Below, piece by piece: positions 6,221 to 13,351 of a stretch of 13,746 nucleotides of DNA (the stretch's first letter is position 1; every line of letters begins with the position of its first letter). The notes below the pieces were generated by a model, which had not been told where the DNA came from, made no database searches, and was given only the letters and a program-made list of their open reading frames with translations. The translations under genes and the position numbers were made by a program. This DNA comes from Pseudomonadota bacterium (GTDB lineage: Bacteria > Pseudomonadota > Alphaproteobacteria > Rhizobiales > Xanthobacteraceae): positions 1 to 13,746 of the forward strand of contig JAEWJH010000081.1 of the NCBI GenBank assembly GCA_023386635.1, read 5' to 3'.

Positions 6221-6676
6221 CCGGATCTCTATTACGACGACTTTTCGGTCGGCATGCGGTTCGACGGGACTCCGGCGGTGATCACTGAAGAGGCGATCAT
6301 CGCCTTCGCCAAGCAGTTCGATCCGCAATATTACCATACCGACCCGGTGGCAGCGCAGCGTTCCGAGTTCGGCGGGTTGATCGCATCGGGATTCCATACG
6401 CTCAATTTGTGCTTCCGCCAGTTCTTCGATCTTAACCTGTGGCCGAATGCGGTGGTCGCATCGCCCGGCATGAGCGACCTGAGCTGGAAAGCGCCGCTGC
6501 GTCCGGGCGATACGCTCGCCGCCGCCGCCGAGGTGATCGAACTGCGTCCGTCGCGCTCGAAGCCGGATCGCGGCGTGATCGTTATGCGCCATACCGCGAC
6601 CAACCAGACCGGCCGCGAAATCCTGTCGGTGGTTTGTCTGCATCTGGTCCGTCGCCGGCCGGCGGCGCAGGGGTGA
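6218..6676 (+). CDS. MaoC-like hot-dog-fold hydratase
   Basis: The protein has 152 aa if it starts at ATT 6218 and 140 aa if it starts at ATG 6254. The first residues from the ATT (P-D-L-Y-Y-D-D-F-S-V-G) are a typical MaoC N terminus, so the longer form is favoured. The hydratase-type active-site segment F-D35-P-Q-Y-Y-H40-T-D-P, then F-G-G-L-I-A-S-G-F-H-T, is well conserved; numbering is from the ATT. MaoC-domain proteins hydrate enoyl-CoA thioesters in the (R)-specific manner or act on related CoA substrates such as mesaconyl-CoA. The acyl-CoA synthetase gene follows after six bases, so the pair probably forms one transcription unit that activates an acid to CoA and processes the unsaturated thioester. 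The physiological substrate is not evident. Confidence 0.85.
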   Translation: MPDLYYDDFSVGMRFDGTPAVITEEAIIAFAKQFDPQYYHTDPVAAQRSEFGGLIASGFHTLNLCFRQFFDLNLWPNAVVASPGMSDLSWKAPLRPGDTLAAAAEVIELRPSRSKPDRGVIVMRHTATNQTGREILSVVCLHLVRRRPAAQG

Positions 6677-6682
6677 AGTCTG

Positions 6683-8254
6683 ATGACGTCGCCGAGGCCG
6701 CATCCCGCTCTCACCGCGACGCTCTATCCGACTGTTGTCGATATGCTGCACGCGGCCGCCGATGCGGCGCCGGACCGGGTTGCGCTGGTTTGTGACGAGC
6801 GGCAGCTGACCTACCGCGATTATCGCAACGCCGTCGTCGGCCTTGCCGCATTCATCGATCCCGCCATTGTCGCGCAGGGACGCGTGGCGACCGTGCTGCC
6901 CAATTCCATCGCCGCCTGCGTCGCCACTTTCGCGATGTTCGCCGCCGGCGCGCAACTGGTGCCGCTCAATCCGCTCTACACGCCGCGCGAATTGTCGGCC
7001 GTGCTGGACGATGCCGACGTCTCGGTGCTGATCGCCGATGCTTCAACCCTGGCGCAGTTGCGCGATACGCCGGCGCTGGCCCGCATTCCGCGTGTCGTCA
7101 CGCTCGACGAGATCGAAGCCAAGTTGCCGGGCTGGATCGCGGCGTCGCCGTTGACGCTGTCGCGGCCGGCGCCGGATCAACTGGGTCTGCTGCAATATAC
7201 GGGCGGCACCACCGGCCGCGCCAAGGGCGTCAATCTCACCCACCGCGCCATGGCGACCAATATCGCGCAGCGCGAGACGCTGCTGCCGTCCCGCATGGAC
7301 GCGGAGCGGCTGCTGTGCGTAATGCCGATCTTTCATTCCTACGGCATGACCATGGGCCTGTTCCTCACGGCCTATGCGCGCGGCACGCTGGTGCTGATGG
7401 CGAAATTCCAGCGCGATGCGGTGTTCGACCTGATCGCGTCGGAGCGGATCACAACATTTCCGGCGAGCCCGACCATCCTCACCGGGCTGATCGCGCATGA
7501 GCGTTTCGCCACGGCGGATCTGTCGTCGTTGACGCGCTGCTATTCGGGCTCGGCGCCGCTCGCCAAGGCGACTATCGACGACTGGATGGCGCGCACCGGC
7601 GCGCCGATCTTCGAGGGTTACGGCCAGACCGAGGCGGGGCCGATCCTCACCTACAACGCGGTCGGCCGCACGCGGCTTGGCTCGGTCGGCGTCGCCTTGC
7701 CGCTGACCGAGATCGAGATCGTCGATACGCAGGATAGCAACAAGGTGCTGCCGGTCGGTGCGCGCGGCGAAATCCGCGCGCGCGGGCCGCAGATCATGAC
7801 CGGCTATCGCAATCTGCCGGAGGAAACGCGGCAGACGCTGCGCGACGGCTGGCTGCACACCGGCGACATCGGCGAGTTCGATGCCGACGGCTTCCTGTTC
7901 ATCCGCGACCGGCTCAAGGATTTGGTGCTGGTCGGCGGCTATAATGTCTATCCGCGCGAGATCGACGACGTGCTGCTGGCGCATCCGGCGGTGGCGGATT
8001 CGGCCTCGGTCGGCGTGCCGGAGGCTTTCCGCGGCGAGGTGGTCCGCGCCTTCGTCGTGCTGCGCGACAACGCCCGCGCCGACGAAGGCGAAATCCTCGC
8101 CCATTGCCGCGCCAATCTCGCCGCCTACAAGGTGCCGGTTTCGATCACATTCGTCGCGGCGCTGCCGAAAACCGGCGTCAACAAGACCGACCGCAAGGCG
8201 CTGCGCGAGATTGCGCGGCCGAGCAGGCCTGTGCCGTCCGGACGATCCGCATAA
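6683..8254 (+). CDS. AMP-forming acyl-CoA synthetase (ANL superfamily)
   Basis: This is a 523-aa adenylate-forming ligase that activates a carboxylic acid to its CoA thioester using ATP. The P-loop-like core motif Y172-T-G-G-T-T-G-R-A-K-G182 is perfect. The A5 motif reads Y313-G-Q-T-E317. The A7/A8 region has G-W-L-H-T-G-D395-I-G followed by the hinge R-D-R-L-K-D and G-G-Y-N-V-Y-P-R-E-I-D. The catalytic lysine is K501 in P-K-T-G-V-N-K-T-D-R-K, where the usual glycine before the lysine is asparagine. Length and motifs fit the medium/long-chain or aromatic acyl-CoA ligases. The ATG at 6683 follows an AGGGG stretch at 6669-6673. Placed between ring-modifying genes and an importer, an aromatic or ring-fission acid is a reasonable substrate, but the acyl pocket cannot be read here. 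Confidence 0.93.
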   Translation: MTSPRPHPALTATLYPTVVDMLHAAADAAPDRVALVCDERQLTYRDYRNAVVGLAAFIDPAIVAQGRVATVLPNSIAACVATFAMFAAGAQLVPLNPLYTPRELSAVLDDADVSVLIADASTLAQLRDTPALARIPRVVTLDEIEAKLPGWIAASPLTLSRPAPDQLGLLQYTGGTTGRAKGVNLTHRAMATNIAQRETLLPSRMDAERLLCVMPIFHSYGMTMGLFLTAYARGTLVLMAKFQRDAVFDLIASERITTFPASPTILTGLIAHERFATADLSSLTRCYSGSAPLAKATIDDWMARTGAPIFEGYGQTEAGPILTYNAVGRTRLGSVGVALPLTEIEIVDTQDSNKVLPVGARGEIRARGPQIMTGYRNLPEETRQTLRDGWLHTGDIGEFDADGFLFIRDRLKDLVLVGGYNVYPREIDDVLLAHPAVADSASVGVPEAFRGEVVRAFVVLRDNARADEGEILAHCRANLAAYKVPVSITFVAALPKTGVNKTDRKALREIARPSRPVPSGRSA

Positions 8255-8312
8255 CGCGGGCCGCTGCCTCGCTTCAGGCCCGATGGGCTGCCGACGGCCG
8301 CGCCTTTTTGCC

Positions 8313-8327
8313 GGCCGGGACCCGGCC
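8313..8327 (+). terminator. Weak hairpin after the acyl-CoA synthetase gene
   Basis: GGCCGG (8313-8318) and CCGGCC (8322-8327) can pair around a GAC loop, 58 bases after the synthetase stop. Only AATTT follows, not a proper T-run, so intrinsic termination is uncertain. An isolated TTTTT lies just upstream at 8305-8309, without a convincing hairpin before it. Confidence 0.3.
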
Positions 8328-8342
8328 AATTTCGGGAATCTG

Positions 8343-8364
8343 AACCAATCAGCACTGTATGGTT
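8343..8364. promoter_or_regulatory. Operator-like palindrome, upstream copy
   Basis: This 22-bp imperfect palindrome has AACCA at 8343-8347 mirrored by TGGTT at 8360-8364, and CAG at 8350-8352 mirrored by CTG at 8355-8357, around a CA centre. It shares the 11-mer CAGCACTGTAT with the palindrome at 8445-8458. A further pair CCAAT (8345-8349) and ATTGG (8365-8369) overlaps it. It is probably a binding site for a dimeric regulator of the transporter operon; the regulator is not identified. Confidence 0.5.
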
Positions 8365-8415
8365 ATTGGAAGGGTGCAACGGAATAATGCGATTTTATCC
8401 CGCAAAACGACGCAT

Positions 8416-8444
8416 TTGACATCGGAATAATTCAAAGATAAGCC
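8416..8444 (+). promoter_or_regulatory. Candidate sigma-70 promoter of the ABC transporter operon
   Basis: A consensus -35 hexamer TTGACA sits at 8416-8421 in the AT-richest part of the gap. The -10 element is poor: GATAAG (8437-8442, spacing 15) or TAAGCC (8439-8444, spacing 17). A weak -10 would fit a promoter needing an activator or one held by a repressor. Transcription would start around 8450, inside the second palindrome. The 9-mer CGGAATAAT occurs at 8380-8388 and again at 8423-8431, inside the spacer. Confidence 0.4.
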
Positions 8445-8458
8445 ATACAGCACTGTAT
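8445..8458. promoter_or_regulatory. Operator-like perfect palindrome, promoter-proximal copy
   Basis: ATACAGCACTGTAT is a perfect 6-bp inverted repeat around CA. It repeats the core of the palindrome 98 bp upstream: the 11-mer CAGCACTGTAT is identical, and 12 of the 14 core bases match. It would overlap the expected transcription start, the classical place for a repressor. The FCD regulator at the left edge is one candidate partner, but the site does not look like a standard GntR operator. Confidence 0.55.
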
Positions 8459-8501
8459 TGTAGCCGCGGTAACAAGCGGCCTTGCTCAAGGGGAGGATGG
8501 C

Positions 8502-9638
8502 ATGGTGGTTCGTTTCGCACGCGGCGCGGCTGTCTCGGCCGGACTGCTGCTGGTGGCCGGTCTTGGTGTACAGGCGCAGGAAGTCACCATCGGCGTGACG
8601 CTCGGCGCCACCGGACAGACGGCGTCGATCGGCATTCCGATGAAGCAGGGCGCGGAGGTGCTGCCGCAGAAGATCGGCGACGTCACCGTGCGCTACATCT
8701 TCCTCGATGACGGCGGCGATCCCGGCGTTGCCGTCAAGAACATGCGCCAGCTCACCGAGCAGAATCAGGCGGACGTGATCCTCGGTTCGAGCTCGATCCC
8801 GTCCTGCACGGCGATGGCCGAGGTCGCGCTGCAGACCAAGACGCCGCAGATTTGTCTGAGCCCCTCGCGCACCAATGCGTTCAGCTTCGCCATGGCGCAG
8901 CCGGCGGCGCTGATGGTCGAAGGCATGGTCGAGCACATGCACGCCAAGGGCTACAAGAACATCGGCTATATCGGCTTCGCCGACAGCCTCGGCGAGCACA
9001 ATCTGTCGTCGATGCAGAAGCTGATGGAGCCGCTCGGCATGAAGCTCGTTGCCAGCGAGCGCTACAACCGCACCGACACCAGCGTCACCGCGCAGATTCT
9101 CAAGATCGTCGCGGCGAAGCCGGAAGCGATCTTCGTCAGCGCGTCGGGCACGCCGGCCGCCTTGCCGCAGCTCGAACTGATGCAGCGCAATTACAAGGGC
9201 CAGGTCTATTTCCTGCACGGCGTCATCAACCGCGACTTCCTGCGCGTCGGCGGCAAGGCGCTGGAGGGCGTGATCGCCACCGCCGGTCCGTTCGCCGTCG
9301 CGTCCGAATTGCCGGACAGCAATCCGATCAAGGCCGAAGCGCTCAAGTTCACCAAGATCTACAACGACAAGTTCGGCGCCAACTCGGTCAACACCTTCGC
9401 CGCCTATTCGTGGGATGCTTTCCGCGTGCTGTCGGCGGCGATCCCTGTCGCGCTGAAAACCGCGAAGCCCGGCACGCCGGAATTCCGCGTCGCGCTGCGT
9501 GACGCCATGCAGAACAATCCGGACATTGTCGGCGCCAACGGCATCTATAAGATGACCGCGACCGACCATAACGGCCTCGACAAGCGGGCGCGCGTGATGG
9601 TCACGGTCAAGGGCAACGCCTTCCACCCGCTGCCTTAA
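8502..9638 (+). CDS. ABC transporter periplasmic substrate-binding protein (Leu/Ile/Val-binding type)
   Basis: This is a 378-aa type I periplasmic binding protein of the HAAT family (Peripla_BP_6). It has a clear signal peptide: R4/R7 at the N end, a hydrophobic core around residues 9-22, and a likely cleavage after V-Q-A25. No lipobox cysteine is present, so the mature protein should be free in the periplasm. The mature start E-V-T-I-G-V-T-L-G-A-T-G is typical of the family, as are D-D-G-G-D-P-G-V-A-V and the inner I-G-Y-I-G-F-A-D segment. The ATG at 8502 is five bases after GGAGG (8492-8496). It is the first gene of the transporter operon, downstream of the twin palindromes. Relatives in Rhodopseudomonas-type bacteria include aromatic-acid binders, so an aromatic or dicarboxylic ligand fits the neighbours; the ligand is inferred. 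Confidence 0.93.
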   Translation: MVVRFARGAAVSAGLLLVAGLGVQAQEVTIGVTLGATGQTASIGIPMKQGAEVLPQKIGDVTVRYIFLDDGGDPGVAVKNMRQLTEQNQADVILGSSSIPSCTAMAEVALQTKTPQICLSPSRTNAFSFAMAQPAALMVEGMVEHMHAKGYKNIGYIGFADSLGEHNLSSMQKLMEPLGMKLVASERYNRTDTSVTAQILKIVAAKPEAIFVSASGTPAALPQLELMQRNYKGQVYFLHGVINRDFLRVGGKALEGVIATAGPFAVASELPDSNPIKAEALKFTKIYNDKFGANSVNTFAAYSWDAFRVLSAAIPVALKTAKPGTPEFRVALRDAMQNNPDIVGANGIYKMTATDHNGLDKRARVMVTVKGNAFHPLP

Positions 9639-9672
9639 GCGAACCGCCGCTCTCCCTGCAGGCGCGCACAGC

Positions 9673-10716
9673 ATGACGTGGGATATCGCGCTGATCCTCG
9701 CCGAGGACGGCATCCTCACCGGGGCGATCTACGCGCTGCTGGCGCTCGCCTCGGTGCTGGTGTTCGCGACCACCCGCATCATCTTCGTGCCGCAGGGCGA
9801 GTTCGTGACCTTCGGCGCGCTGACGCTCGCCGCGTTCCAGCTGGGCCAGACGCCGAACATCATCTATCTGGTCGGCCTGTTGGCCGCGATCGTCTGTGTG
9901 ATGGACGGCGTGGCTCTGGTGCGCGCCGGACGCATGCACCGTTTGCCGCGGATGCTCGCGGTCAACGCGCTGTTGCCGGCCCTGATCATCGCCGCCGCGA
10001 TCTATTTCGGGCCACGCAAGCCGGCGGCGCTGATCCAGATCCTGCTGACGGTCGCGCTGATCGTGCCGCTCGGCCCGTTCGTCTACCGCATCGCGTTCCA
10101 GCCGGTCGCCAATGCCTCGGTTCGGCTGCTGTTCGTCATCGCCATCGCCGTGCATTTCGTGCTGCAAGGCGCGGGGCTGCTGTTCTTCGGTCCTGAGGGT
10201 TTCCGCGTCGATCCGATCATCGACATGCAATGGACGTTCGGCACCATGATCGTCAGCAGTCAGGCGCTGCTGATCGTCGGCACCGGCATCGCTTTCGCGA
10301 TCCTGCTCTATCTGCTGTTCGAATATACCGTGCTCGGCAAGGCGCTGCGCGCCACGGCGGTGAACCGGCTGGGCGCGCGCATCGTCGGCATCAGCTATCC
10401 GATGGTCGGCAAACTCTGTCTCGCGCTGGCGGCGCTGATTGGCGTGATCTCCGGCATCCTCGCCGGCGGTCTCACCACCATCTATTACGACTCCGGCTTC
10501 ATCATCGGCCTGAAAGCATTCGTCGGCGCGATCCTCGGCAACATGATCAGCTATCCGCTGGCGATCGTCGGCGCACTGCTGGTCGGCCTGATCGAATCCT
10601 TCGGCGCGTTCTATTCCAGCGCCTACAAGGAAGCGATCGTGTTCGCGCTGTTGATCCCGGCGCTGGTCTGGCTGTCGCTGCGCGCGGTGCCGGACGAGGA
10701 GCAGGAGGATCTATGA
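9673..10716 (+). CDS. Branched-chain-type ABC transporter permease, LivH-like
   Basis: This is a 347-aa polytopic inner-membrane protein. Early motif A18-I-Y-A-L-L-A-L followed by V39-P-Q-G-E43 corresponds to the LivH N-F-A-H-G-E region. The cytoplasmic coupling loop that contacts the ATPases is L-G-K-A-L-R-A-T-A around residues 221-229. The C-terminal helices contain the expected G-G-L-T-T-I and K-A-F-V-G-A-I-L-G-N segments. It is about 40-50 residues longer than common LivH proteins; the extra part is a basic loop (R-A-G-R-M-H-R-L-P-R) and hydrophobic segments around residues 82-140. The ribosome site is weak (AGG at 9660-9662), and the gap after the binding-protein gene is 34 bases. The stop overlaps the next ATG (ATGA), coupling it to its permease partner. 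Confidence 0.92.
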   Translation: MTWDIALILAEDGILTGAIYALLALASVLVFATTRIIFVPQGEFVTFGALTLAAFQLGQTPNIIYLVGLLAAIVCVMDGVALVRAGRMHRLPRMLAVNALLPALIIAAAIYFGPRKPAALIQILLTVALIVPLGPFVYRIAFQPVANASVRLLFVIAIAVHFVLQGAGLLFFGPEGFRVDPIIDMQWTFGTMIVSSQALLIVGTGIAFAILLYLLFEYTVLGKALRATAVNRLGARIVGISYPMVGKLCLALAALIGVISGILAGGLTTIYYDSGFIIGLKAFVGAILGNMISYPLAIVGALLVGLIESFGAFYSSAYKEAIVFALLIPALVWLSLRAVPDEEQEDL

Positions 10717-12473
10717 GCCGCCGCATCGCGCTCCTCATCGCCGCGCTTTGCGTCGTCGTCGCGCCGCTGGTGCTGTCGCCGTTCCATGTGACGGTGGCGA
10801 ATTATATCGGCCTCGCCAGCCTGATCGTGCTCGGTCTCGTGCTGATCGGCGGCCACGGCGGGCTGATGTCCTTCGGCCAGGCGGCGTTCGCCGGCATCGG
10901 CGCCTACACCACCGCCTATCTCACCACCGCTTATCATCTGTCGCCATGGCTGACATTGATTGTCGGCCTGGTGTTGACGCTGATCGCCGCCTTCGTGCTC
11001 GGCGTGCTGACCTTGCGGCTGTCGGGGCATTATCTGCCGTTCGGCACGCTCGCCTGGAGCATCAGTCTCTATTACGTCTTCGCCAATGTGGAGGCGCTCG
11101 GCCAACACAGCGGGTTGTCGAACCTGCCGGTGCTGTTCATCGGCCCGATCTCGTTCGAGGAGAACCGGGCTTATTTCTATCTGATCTGGGCGGCGGTGCT
11201 GCTCGCGCTGATCAGCATCCAGAACATCCTGCAGTCGCGGTTCGGTCGCGCGGTACGCTCCGGCGGCCGCAACACGCCGATGGCCGAAGCCTTCGGCATC
11301 GACACCGCGCGGGTCGGCCTGCAGATTTTTCTCTATGCGGCGTTGCTGGCGTCGCTGTCCGGCTGGCTTTACGCGCACTTCCTGCGCTTCGTGAATCCGT
11401 CGCCGTTTGGGCTGGTGCCGAGCATCGAATATTTCTTCATGACGGTGATCGGCGGCGCCGTCAGCGTCTGGGGCGCCATCGTCGGCGCGACGATCTACAC
11501 GCTGCTCAAGCAGGGCCTGCAGACCGCGATGCCTCTGCTGGTCGGTCAGACCGGCCAGTTCGAGATCATCGTGTTCGGCATCATGATCATCCTGTTGATG
11601 CAGTATGCGCGCTCCGGCGTGGTGCCGACCATCGCCCGCCGGTTCACGCGCCGCGACGCGCTCCCGGTGCCGGAGACGGCGGAGCCGCTGCCGCGCCGCG
11701 CCCGGCTCGCCGCCGGCGAGACGATGCTGACGCTCGAAGCGGTGCGCCGCCAGTTCGGCGGTCTCACGGCGGTCAACGACGTGTCGTTCGACATCAAAGC
11801 CGGCGAGATCGTCGCGTTGATCGGACCGAATGGCGCCGGCAAGTCGACGCTGTTCAATGTCGTCACCGGCGTGTTGCGGCCGACGCGCGGCGACGTCCGC
11901 TTCCGCGGCGACCGCATCGGCGGCCTGCGCTCGCGCGATATCCTGAAGCGCGGCATCGCCCGCACGTTCCAGCATGTGCTGCTGCGGCCGCATATGTCGG
12001 TGCTGGAGAATGTCGCGCTCGGCGCGCATGTGCGCGGCCGGCAGGGCATCGTCGCCGCGGCGCTGCGGCTCGACCGCGCCGAGGAAGGGCGTCTGCTGCG
12101 CGAGGCGGCGAACCAGATTGATCGTGTCGGGCTCACGCCATGGCGCGACGTGCCGGCGGAAAGCCTCGCGCTCGGGCAACAGCGTATCGTCGAGATCGCC
12201 CGCGCACTCGCCGCCGATCCGCTGCTGCTGCTGCTCGACGAGCCGGCGGCCGGCCTGCGCTACGAGGAGAAGCGGCAGCTCGCATCGGTGCTGCGCGGCG
12301 TGCGCGACGACGGCGTGACGCTCTTGCTGGTCGAGCACGACATGGAATTTGTCATGGGTCTGGCCGACCGCATCGTTGTCATGGAGTTCGGCCAGAAGAT
12401 CGCCGAAGGCACGCCCGCGGAGATCCAGGCCAATCCGAAGGTGATCGAAGCCTATCTCGGAGGCGTCGAATGA
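10713..12473 (+). CDS. Fused ABC permease-ATPase (LivM-LivG fusion)
   Basis: This is a 586-aa two-domain protein in one uninterrupted frame. Residues 1 to about 320 are a LivM-type permease: G49-G-L-M-S-F-G-Q-A-A-F-A-G-I-G-A-Y65 is its hallmark, and the coupling loop F-G-R-A-V-R-S is near residue 176. A charged, Arg/Pro-rich linker (about 320-337) joins a LivG-type ATPase from about residue 338. The ATPase has Walker A G371-P-N-G-A-G-K377-S, the family-style signature S484-L-A-L-G-Q489, Walker B L-L-L-L-L-D509-E510-P, and switch histidine H542 in V-E-H-D. The ATPase therefore looks fully active and would face the cytoplasm. An in-frame ATG at 11724 marks where separate LivG proteins begin, so internal initiation is possible. 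ATGA overlaps join it to both neighbours. Confidence 0.94.
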   Translation: MSRRIALLIAALCVVVAPLVLSPFHVTVANYIGLASLIVLGLVLIGGHGGLMSFGQAAFAGIGAYTTAYLTTAYHLSPWLTLIVGLVLTLIAAFVLGVLTLRLSGHYLPFGTLAWSISLYYVFANVEALGQHSGLSNLPVLFIGPISFEENRAYFYLIWAAVLLALISIQNILQSRFGRAVRSGGRNTPMAEAFGIDTARVGLQIFLYAALLASLSGWLYAHFLRFVNPSPFGLVPSIEYFFMTVIGGAVSVWGAIVGATIYTLLKQGLQTAMPLLVGQTGQFEIIVFGIMIILLMQYARSGVVPTIARRFTRRDALPVPETAEPLPRRARLAAGETMLTLEAVRRQFGGLTAVNDVSFDIKAGEIVALIGPNGAGKSTLFNVVTGVLRPTRGDVRFRGDRIGGLRSRDILKRGIARTFQHVLLRPHMSVLENVALGAHVRGRQGIVAAALRLDRAEEGRLLREAANQIDRVGLTPWRDVPAESLALGQQRIVEIARALAADPLLLLLDEPAAGLRYEEKRQLASVLRGVRDDGVTLLLVEHDMEFVMGLADRIVVMEFGQKIAEGTPAEIQANPKVIEAYLGGVE

Positions 12474-13195
12474 CCGTCGCGCTGCAAGCCTCCGGCCTGT
12501 CGGTGTCCTACGGCAAGGTGCTGGCGCTCACCGATGCGTCGATCACGTTGAAGGAAGGCTCGATCGTCTCGGTGATCGGCCCGAACGGCGCCGGCAAGAC
12601 CACCATGCTGGCGGCGCTGATGGGCCTGCATCCGTCGCGCGGCGCGGTGCACTATTATGGGCGTTCGCTCGCCACCGAGACGGTGGAGGAGCGCGTCGGG
12701 CAGGGGCTCTGCCTGGTGCCGGAGCGCCGCGAACTGTTCGGCGATCTCAACTGTCGCGACAATCTGCTGCTCGGCGCGTTCAGCCGCTGGCGCAAGGGCG
12801 AGCGCCAGTTCGCCGATTCCTACGACGAAGTCTATCGCCGCTTTCCACGCCTGCAGGAGCGCGCGACGCAGGAGGCGAGCACGCTGTCGGGCGGCGAGCG
12901 GCAGATGCTGGCGATCGGCCGGGCGATGATGGCGCGGCCGAAGGTGCTGATGCTCGACGAGCCGTCGCTCGGCCTCGCGCCGTTCATGGTGCGCGAGATC
13001 TTCCGCATCATCACCTCGCTGCGCGAGACCGGCGTGTCGATCCTGCTGGTGGAGCAGAACGCGCGCGCCGCGCTCGCGGTGGCGGATTACGGCTATGTGC
13101 TGGAGAACGGCGCGGTGACACTGGAAGGCCCGACGTCGGACCTCGCCACCAACAGCCGGGTGATCGACACATATCTGGGCCGCACCGCGCGTTGA
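12470..13195 (+). CDS. ABC transporter ATP-binding protein, LivF-like
   Basis: This 241-aa nucleotide-binding subunit partners the LivG domain of the upstream fusion. Walker A is G37-P-N-G-A-G-K43-T44, the signature is L139-S-G-G-E-R-Q, and Walker B is V-L-M-L-D163-E164-P-S-L-G-L. The switch position is glutamine (V-E-Q196-N), which is normal for LivF, where many members carry V-E-Q-N rather than histidine. The start ATG overlaps the preceding stop (ATGA), so the two ATPase polypeptides should be made in step. It ends the transporter operon; no intrinsic terminator follows directly, but a long palindromic repeat begins 33 bases later. Confidence 0.95.
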   Translation: MTVALQASGLSVSYGKVLALTDASITLKEGSIVSVIGPNGAGKTTMLAALMGLHPSRGAVHYYGRSLATETVEERVGQGLCLVPERRELFGDLNCRDNLLLGAFSRWRKGERQFADSYDEVYRRFPRLQERATQEASTLSGGERQMLAIGRAMMARPKVLMLDEPSLGLAPFMVREIFRIITSLRETGVSILLVEQNARAALAVADYGYVLENGAVTLEGPTSDLATNSRVIDTYLGRTAR

Positions 13196-13227
13196 ATGCG
13201 CTGGACAAGGCGGCCCTTCTCTCATCA

Positions 13228-13311
13228 CGTCATGGCCGGGCTTGACCCGGCCATCCATCTTCAACGGTGGTGGAACGAAGATGGATGCACGGGTCAAGCC
13301 CGCGCATGACG
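13228..13311. repeat. Long palindromic dispersed-type repeat (REP-like), first copy
   Basis: Two 34-base arms (13229-13262 and 13277-13310) are inverted copies with only four mismatches and a 14-base loop. The outer C/G pair extends them by one. The left arm also holds a smaller perfect hairpin: ATGGCCGGG (13232-13240) against CCCGGCCAT (13246-13254). Elements with this CGGGCTTGACCCG core are, from memory, frequent between genes in Bradyrhizobium and Rhodopseudomonas relatives. It follows the last transporter gene and may act as a transcript end or mRNA stabiliser. Confidence 0.7.
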
Positions 13312-13351
13312 GTGGAGAGAGTGACATGACAAACAGTCAGCTCCCACTCCG

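Noticed and set aside
6019..6288. A + strand frame of 89 codons covering the non-coding gap
   Set aside because: It overlaps the start of the MaoC-like gene in another frame, has no ribosome site and no recognisable domain.
8497..8499. ATG directly after GGGAGG before the binding-protein gene
   Set aside because: It is out of frame with the binding protein and too close to the ribosome site; the ATG at 8502 gives a proper signal peptide.
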